Assembly (NCBI GenBank): GCA_946493765.1
Contig: CAMMAZ010000006.1
Span: forward strand, 1 to 55,356
Direction of reading: 5' to 3'
DNA from: an uncultured Clostridia bacterium
GTDB lineage: Bacteria > Bacillota > Clostridia > Oscillospirales > Acutalibacteraceae
DNA length: 55,356 nt
The translations under genes and the position numbers were made by a program. Under the pieces are notes generated by a model. The model worked only from the letters and a program-made list of their open reading frames with translations, was not told where the DNA came from and ran no database searches. This document shows, piece by piece, positions 52,101 to 55,356 of this stretch; the stretch's first letter is position 1; every line of letters begins with the position of its first letter.

Positions 52101-52514
52101 CATCAGCTGTGCGGGGGTGACGTTGGCGCGTTTCATATATTCAAAAATGTTCAAAAGGCTTTTGGCAAACGCGGGAGACGCGATCTGTTTTTGAAACAGG
52201 GTGAGTTCACCGGCCACATTTTGCAGCGCAATATCCATCACCACCGACCGGCCGGTAAAATCGATGCTGCGTTTTTTTCTGCCGCCGAAACGGTCAAAAA
52301 ACGCATCGGCCAGTCTTGTGAAGCTGAAAACGGAAATGCTCTGCATGTTTTGCGGGCCTAAAATTTCCAGAATTTCTTTTTCGCTTTCAAAGGAAATCTG
52401 TTCCGGGACCAGCAACAGCATGTCCGTTTCCCCGTTTTTTTGCATATTTCGGATCACGCGATGCAAATAACATGTCTTTCCGAACCCTGCCCGCGCAAAA
52501 ATCAAATGCAGCAA
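49161..52514 (-). CDS. addB: ATP-dependent helicase/deoxyribonuclease subunit B
   Basis: AddB partners AddA, scans for Chi-like sites and cuts the other strand. The 1117-residue protein starts LHLIFARAGFGKT, a Walker A-like motif, and ends with a nuclease domain including GKIDRADIYRKDGQNYVRILDYKTGE. Its 4Fe-4S staple ligands are an upstream Cys in HKCKFSFFCQYG and the C-terminal CDYCAFGGIC group. The start is TTG at 52514, eight bases after GGAGGTG. A plausible promoter (TTGTGA, 18 bp, TATCAT) lies at 52550-52579. Confidence 0.96.
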   Translation of the reverse strand: MLHLIFARAGFGKTCYLHRVIRNMQKNGETDMLLLVPEQISFESEKEILEILGPQNMQSISVFSFTRLADAFFDRFGGRKKRSIDFTGRSVVMDIALQNVAGELTLFQKQIASPAFAKSLLNIFEYMKRANVTPAQLMQQAEKQTGIFSSKLRETALILSEYAQLLNNEFYDPLDDLTLMANMLPSHDFFGGKTVLIDSFSGFTAQQFALLEKMIFAAKDVYITLGFDGMVHGEDLSLFSNMSKTAEQLKALAKKNNVKIATPVILTEHNRFQTEDLRHLEQNLFMPDFEIMEEPAPNITVCRARTVHDEADFAARTIRRLVRERQMRYRDFAVIARTAQRYDGIIDKAFARYNIPCYVDSRKGVEHLCVFRFVFYAMSAVLGTLDTGNILSLLKTGLTGQDMDTVCAVDNYTSIWRLSGEDWNTKWEGHPKGSDASFDEEDKAQLSRINACRAQTVELLTNFQKEFCTQHPVRMAKAIYRLLTESKVSAHLLQYCEKLEQNGQNEQADLERRSYDLLIHQLDQMVMALGDREITPRRFLDLFELSLSFCDIGSLPQGLDEVEIGCADRMRPKSPKITFILGANESVFPAVLQSEGLFTDAEYAALYKAGIPLPFYNEEAAVDENYLVYSAVCSASQAVFITYAAADPAGAPLSPALFVETICEMFPHCNSIDANDGEIENETGALDVLAKDMRLSTPLAASVDAYFKAHPTPRFQALQNACQIPAFSLSPETATALFGKNIHTSASKIDVFHKCKFSFFCQYGLKVDPQREVRLDVLQRGSLVHFVLEKTIADYTPDAILQMDDEALYAVVSALTDTFLKPMKVNKKSDAAESYFETQLKQMLTQLVRRVFADLKQTDFEVLGTEIEIGGDTPDVEAYELPLPDGGKVTLTGKIDRADIYRKDGQNYVRILDYKTGEKEMRLSDMLYGQNLQMAVYMMALQKHGYKGMDSILPAGMFYWQAKEKTASLPPDSSDQEIGDALLKEQRMNGLFIDDIDCVHAMEPDGKGLFIPASFTQSGALNKRSVNYYSLEQYGILTRHIEKLLVQMGLALHSGDVSVHPLDGSRGACDYCAFGGICRHNTQENDQIKPMKNADILKGDTLRRLTQEEPETPEQEK

Positions 52515-52549
52515 ATCCGATTCACCTCCAACAAACTCTGATTTTTATT

Positions 52550-52579
52550 ATGATACCATATCGGGGCCGTCTTTCACAA
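52550..52579 (-). promoter_or_regulatory. Possible promoter of addBA
   Basis: Minus-strand TTGTGA (52574-52579), 18-bp spacer, TATCAT (52550-52555). Confidence 0.45.
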
Positions 52580-52732
52580 CAGCGATTTTAAAATTTTTTA
52601 AATTTTTGAATAATTCCAAAAATTTTTTACAAAATAAGAACGGGATATGAGAAAGGAAATTTGGGATATTTCTTGATTTTTCTTTTTTCATATTTCACAT
52701 GATAAATTTAAAATTGAAAGGAGTTTTTATAA

Positions 52733-52870
52733 ATGGGCAACCAGAAAAATAACCAGAACAATCCGAATCAGCAGAATCAGAAAAATAACCAGAACAATCC
52801 GAATCAGCAGAATCAGAAAAATAACCAGAATAACCAGAACAACCAGCAGAACAACCAGTTCGACAAATAA
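52733..52870 (+). CDS. Tiny Asn/Gln repeat protein
   Basis: A 45-residue protein made almost wholly of Asn, Gln, Lys and Pro: MGN, then two exact copies of QKNNQNNPNQQN, a shortened third copy, and the end QNNQFDK. The ATG at 52733 has AAAGGAG at nine bases, and a good terminator follows, so it is a real expressed unit. Upstream, CATGATA (52698-52704) resembles a sigma-G -10, but no matching -35 is found. Low-complexity N/Q proteins of this size in spore formers recall gamma-type small acid-soluble spore proteins, which serve as amino-acid stores; homology cannot be shown. The composition also looks prion-like. Confidence 0.8.
   Translation: MGNQKNNQNNPNQQNQKNNQNNPNQQNQKNNQNNQNNQQNNQFDK
52742..52813 (+). 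repeat. Two perfect 36-nt tandem repeats in the N/Q-rich gene
   Basis: Units 52742-52777 and 52778-52813 are identical at every base, and a partial third unit begins at 52814. Perfect DNA identity suggests recent slippage or unequal exchange and probable length variation between strains. Confidence 0.92.
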
Positions 52871-52884
52871 CTTTCTACACATTC

Positions 52885-52926
52885 AAAAAAGCAAACGGAC
52901 GCGGTCAAACGTCTGTTTGCTTTTTT
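52885..52926 (+). terminator. Terminator after the N/Q-rich gene
   Basis: Arms at 52885-52901 and 52910-52926, including an A6/T6 extension and one G-T wobble, form a typical intrinsic terminator. Confidence 0.92.
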
Positions 52927-52945
52927 CATTTTCAAAATTTGCCTT

Positions 52946-52974
52946 TTGACTTTGATAAAATTATCGTGTATAAT
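52946..52974 (+). promoter_or_regulatory. Sigma-A promoter of the FAD-dependent oxidoreductase gene
   Basis: TTGACT (52946-52951), 17-bp spacer, TATAAT (52969-52974). An inverted repeat AATGG (52979-52983) and CCATT (52994-52998) lies over the likely transcription start and could be an operator. Confidence 0.82.
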
Positions 52975-53027
52975 AGAAAATGGTCAAATGTGGCCATTCA
53001 TCACTTTAAAATGGGGATGGGGTTTAC

Positions 53028-54425
53028 ATGAAAAAAGATGTCGTTATCGTCGGCGCAGGTCCTGCCGGTATTTTTACCGCGATCGAAATGCTCAAAAACA
53101 ACTGCAAAAAAAGCATTGTGATCGTTGAAAAAGGACAGTCAGTGGAAAAGCGTAAATGCCCGAAAACACAGACGAAAAAATGTGTCGGCTGCAAGCCTTA
53201 TTGTCATATCACAACCGGGTTTTCCGGCGCCGGCGCTTTTTCGGACGGAAAGCTGTCGTTGTGCAGCGAAGTGGGCGGCGATCTGCCGTCGCTGATCGGC
53301 GATGATCTCGCACAGGAAACCATCGATTATACCGATAAGATCTATTTGGAATTCGGCGCGGATGAACATATCGAAGGGGTTTCCCATCCGGAAGAGGTCA
53401 AACGGATCCGCAAACGTGCGATTCAGGCGGGGCTCAAACTGGTTGATTGTCCGATCCGCCACCTGGGAACCGAAAAAGCACAGGATCTATACTATAAAAT
53501 CGAGCAATATCTTGCAAACAACGGCGTTGAATTGCTGTTCGGCTACGAATGCACCGAATTGCTGCTTAAAGACGGCGCCTGCAAAGGCGTTGTTGTCAAC
53601 GACGGCAAAACTGAAATGACGATCGAGGCCGCAAAAACCATCGTCGCCACCGGGCGGCGCGGTGCAGACTGGCTGGAAAAACTGTGTGCGGAACATGGGA
53701 TCGCACATCAGCCCGGCACGGTGGATATCGGCGTGCGGGTGGAAGTGCGCAATGAGATCATGGAAACGGTCAACGCCGTTTTATATGAGTCCAAGCTGAT
53801 CGGGTATCCGCAGCCGTTTAAAAACAAAGTCCGCACCTTCTGCCAGAATCCGGGCGGCTTTGTGGCGCAGGAGAATTATGATAATGATCTTGCTGTTGTC
53901 AACGGGCATTCTTATAAAGATTTAAAATCCAACAACACCAACCTTGCGATTTTGTGTTCACACAACTTTAATCAGCCGTTTAATCAGCCGATTTTGTATG
54001 CCCAAAAAGTCGGTGAGCTGACCAACATGCTCGGCGCAGGGCATATTCTGGTGCAGCGGTTCGGTGACATTCTGGACGGAAAACGAACCTGGCCAAAGGA
54101 GCTTGCACAATCCAACATCAAACCGACGCTGCCGGACGCGGTCGCCGGTGATATCACCGCTGCGATGCCCTATCGCGCGATGATGAATATCATTAATTTC
54201 ATCAAAGCGGTCGATCATGTCGTTCCGGGCTTTGCGTCGATCGAAACGCTGCTTTATTCGCCGGAACTGAAATTCTATTCCAACCGCGTGAAAATGGATA
54301 CCGATTTTAATACCAACATCAAGAATCTCCACTGTCTGGGTGATTCCAGCGGATGGACAAGAGGGTTGATGATGGCGTCGGTCATGGGCGTTTTAATGGG
54401 CAGGCGGATTGCAAAAGAAGATTAA
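53028..54425 (+). CDS. FAD-dependent oxidoreductase (uncharacterised flavoprotein dehydrogenase)
   Basis: A 465-residue flavoprotein of the NAD(P)/FAD-dependent oxidoreductase superfamily. The N-terminus has the FAD-binding DVVIVGAGPAGIFTAIEML. A Cys-rich stretch follows (KCPKTQTKKCVGCKPYC, residues 42-58), then TTGFSGAGAFSDGKLSL, a second nucleotide motif ending TIVATGRRG, and the C-terminal NLHCLGDSSGWTRGLMMASVMG that contacts FAD. The pattern matches the large family often annotated only as FAD-dependent dehydrogenase and common in Clostridia; its substrate is unknown. The start has GGGATGGGG close upstream. The Cys group might bind a metal or cluster, but four evenly spaced ligands are not clear. 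Confidence 0.88.
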   Translation: MKKDVVIVGAGPAGIFTAIEMLKNNCKKSIVIVEKGQSVEKRKCPKTQTKKCVGCKPYCHITTGFSGAGAFSDGKLSLCSEVGGDLPSLIGDDLAQETIDYTDKIYLEFGADEHIEGVSHPEEVKRIRKRAIQAGLKLVDCPIRHLGTEKAQDLYYKIEQYLANNGVELLFGYECTELLLKDGACKGVVVNDGKTEMTIEAAKTIVATGRRGADWLEKLCAEHGIAHQPGTVDIGVRVEVRNEIMETVNAVLYESKLIGYPQPFKNKVRTFCQNPGGFVAQENYDNDLAVVNGHSYKDLKSNNTNLAILCSHNFNQPFNQPILYAQKVGELTNMLGAGHILVQRFGDILDGKRTWPKELAQSNIKPTLPDAVAGDITAAMPYRAMMNIINFIKAVDHVVPGFASIETLLYSPELKFYSNRVKMDTDFNTNIKNLHCLGDSSGWTRGLMMASVMGVLMGRRIAKED

Positions 54426-54461
54426 ATAAATATCACACCGGCGAAACCGATGGTTTTAAAG

Positions 54462-54858
54462 CAGCCCTTAAAGGGCATAATACTGGCATACCTCTAAAGA
54501 GGTACTTATAGAGCTGAAGCTCCCTACCGCTTTCAGCTCTATTTTTTATTGCTTAAATGGATCGCTCCATTCTTTCAGTGTAAGCTGGTCGTTTATCATA
54601 TCTTCGTGCTCCTGTTCTCTTAGTATTACTCCTATTTCTGCTTTTAGCTTCCCATATATTACTTTCCGTCGATATTTCGGGGCAAATACGATGTGATATT
54701 GACATTTATAACTTATGTGTGATAAACTGTATGTGTCATTAGCTTTGTTTTTCATTCTAATGTCCTCCGTTCTGTTGAATGCGGTTGGTAGCCTCATTCT
54801 ACTTTATCAGAACGGAGTTTCTTTTTCAATCCTGACACTCACTTGCATAGCAAGTGGT
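54462..54858 (-). mobile_element. IS200/IS605-family element, non-autonomous (internally deleted)
   Basis: An element of about 400 bp with IS200 structure. Reading from its tnpA side, the left end has the hairpin CACTTGC/GCAAGTG (54840-54856). The 5' leader has a long-range stem, CTCCGTTCTG (54765-54774) with CAGAACGGAG (54808-54817), that masks the tnpA ribosome binding site. The right end has hairpins at 54510-54540, 54490-54503 and 54464-54476. The tnpA gene inside is cut down to 69 codons. Boundaries are approximate because these elements have no terminal inverted repeats or target duplication. Confidence 0.82.
54546..54755 (-). pseudogene. tnpA: IS200 transposase TnpA with internal deletion
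   Basis: The 69-residue reading frame begins like intact IS200 TnpA (SLSHISYKCQYHIVFAPKYR) up to about residue 47, then jumps in frame to the C-terminal tail (EDMINDQLTLKEWSDPF). The middle of the usual 140-150 residues, including the HUH metal-binding motif and the catalytic Tyr, is missing, so it cannot transpose by itself. The start ATG at 54755 has GGAGG eight bases upstream, within the masked stem typical of IS200. Confidence 0.88.
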
Positions 54859-54875
54859 TTTTTATCGGCATAAGA

Positions 54876-54909
54876 AAAACCGAAACGAATTAAAATCCGC
54901 TTCGGTTTT
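54876..54909 (-). terminator. Terminator after the cotJC-like gene
   Basis: Arms 54876-54887 and 54898-54909, rich in A and T at the ends, pair with one wobble or mismatch. It lies between the coat gene and the IS200 element, so the element inserted beyond the operon end. Confidence 0.82.
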
Positions 54910-54924
54910 AATAAAATCGTAATT

Positions 54925-55356
54925 TTACCGTTTTTGGTTTGCATCCCGATCAAACGCCGGATTAAAGGCATAGAAATTCTTTTCATCCAGTTTATCCAGC
55001 ACTTTGCGAAGCCCTTCGCCGAAACGCTGGTAATGCACGATTTCACGTTCCCGCAAATATTTTATTGGATCGCGCACATCGTGATCGTCTGCCAGTCTTA
55101 ACAGGTTATCGTAAGATACTCTGGCTTTTTGTTCGGCAGCCAAATCTTCGTTTAAGTCGGCGATCACATCGCCTGTGGATGCGATCGTTGAAGCTGTCCA
55201 TGGCGTGCCGGACGCAAACTGCGGGAACACACCGGCGGTATGATCCACAAAATAGGCGTCGTAACCGTCTTTTTTGATTTGTTCCATTGTCATCCCTTTG
55301 GTCAACTGATGCAAAATCGCGCCGATCATTTCCAAATGTGCCAATTCTTCCGTACC
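54925..55356 (-). CDS. cotJC: CotJC-type spore coat protein / manganese catalase family, 3' part
   Basis: The gene runs off the right edge, so only the C-terminal 143 residues are seen. They begin GTEELAHLEMIGAILHQLTK, the ferritin-like metal helix of the Mn-catalase family with its Glu and His ligands, and continue through IADLNEDLAAEQKARVSYDNLL and IKYLREREIVHYQRFGEGL, with more Glu/His ligands. This fits CotJC (about 190 residues) better than the longer true manganese catalases, since it ends some 20 residues after the last helix. CotJC is a coat or oxidative-defence protein of spores. cotJA and cotJB should lie upstream, outside the window. Confidence 0.9.
   Translation of the reverse strand, partial: GTEELAHLEMIGAILHQLTKGMTMEQIKKDGYDAYFVDHTAGVFPQFASGTPWTASTIASTGDVIADLNEDLAAEQKARVSYDNLLRLADDHDVRDPIKYLREREIVHYQRFGEGLRKVLDKLDEKNFYAFNPAFDRDANQKR

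Noticed and set aside
54807-55046. Minus-strand 79-codon ORF between the IS element and the coat gene
   Set aside because: It overlaps the cotJC 3' end in another frame and crosses its terminator.
1-55356. CRISPR array, prophage or integrated plasmid
   Set aside because: No regularly spaced repeats, cas, phage structural, integrase or replication genes are seen; the IS200 remnant is the only mobile sequence.

Overview
The window reads as chromosome of a mid-GC, spore-forming, anaerobic Firmicute of the Clostridia, most like Oscillospirales/Ruminococcaceae. The reasons are spoIVA, spoVS and a cotJC-type coat gene, two dockerin proteins (cellulosome-type parts), AddAB instead of RecBCD, an NAD-dependent PyrD/PyrK dihydroorotate dehydrogenase, and many TTGACA-17-TATAAT promoters with strong AGGAGG ribosome binding sites. 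This placement is inferred from gene content; no rRNA is present. I saw no tRNA, rRNA, CRISPR array or prophage.

Layout. Positions 1-8.1 kb hold housekeeping genes: a small P-loop protein, pgi, mtaB, a GH10-like lipoprotein, a TIGR04086 membrane protein, yajC, a GH130 phosphorylase and spoIVA. Positions 8.2-12.7 kb are a signalling segment. It has a LytTR response regulator and a GHKL histidine kinase; upstream on the other strand is a possible 14-residue amphipathic peptide gene behind a well-formed LytTR direct repeat. Then comes a three-gene cassette of a secreted Cys-rich repeat protein, an ECF sigma factor and an RsgI-like anti-sigma factor, followed by a HAD hydrolase.

Positions 13.7-25.0 kb are one long minus-strand operon, pyrC-carA-carB-pyrK-pyrD-pyrF-(SGNH hydrolase)-pyrE-pyrB-pyrI-xpt. 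It encodes the complete UMP pathway plus xanthine salvage, from one near-consensus promoter with too short a leader for a PyrR attenuator. Positions 25.2-29.2 kb carry a stand-alone dockerin, a DUF2156 protein, a dockerin-polysaccharide deacetylase and a DUF3737 beta-helix protein.

Positions 29.3-43.6 kb are a carbohydrate region. A seven-gene minus-strand operon (uxaC, uxuA, an SDR fructuronate reductase, two xylose-isomerase-like TIM barrels, two Gfo/Idh/MocA oxidoreductases) handles glucuronate and probably a modified or glycosidic uronate. It is divergent from an AraC regulator. Next are an alpha-fucosidase divergent from a second AraC regulator, and a GH5 divergent from a GH3. None of these glycosidases has a visible signal peptide, so they should act on imported oligosaccharides. 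The three divergent intergenic regions share the element TATTGCATTTT.

Positions 43.8-55.4 kb hold an aldehyde dehydrogenase, spoVS, the addB-addA recombination nuclease genes, a tiny Asn/Gln repeat protein, an FAD-dependent oxidoreductase, an internally deleted IS200-type element, and the 3' end of a cotJC gene that runs off the window.
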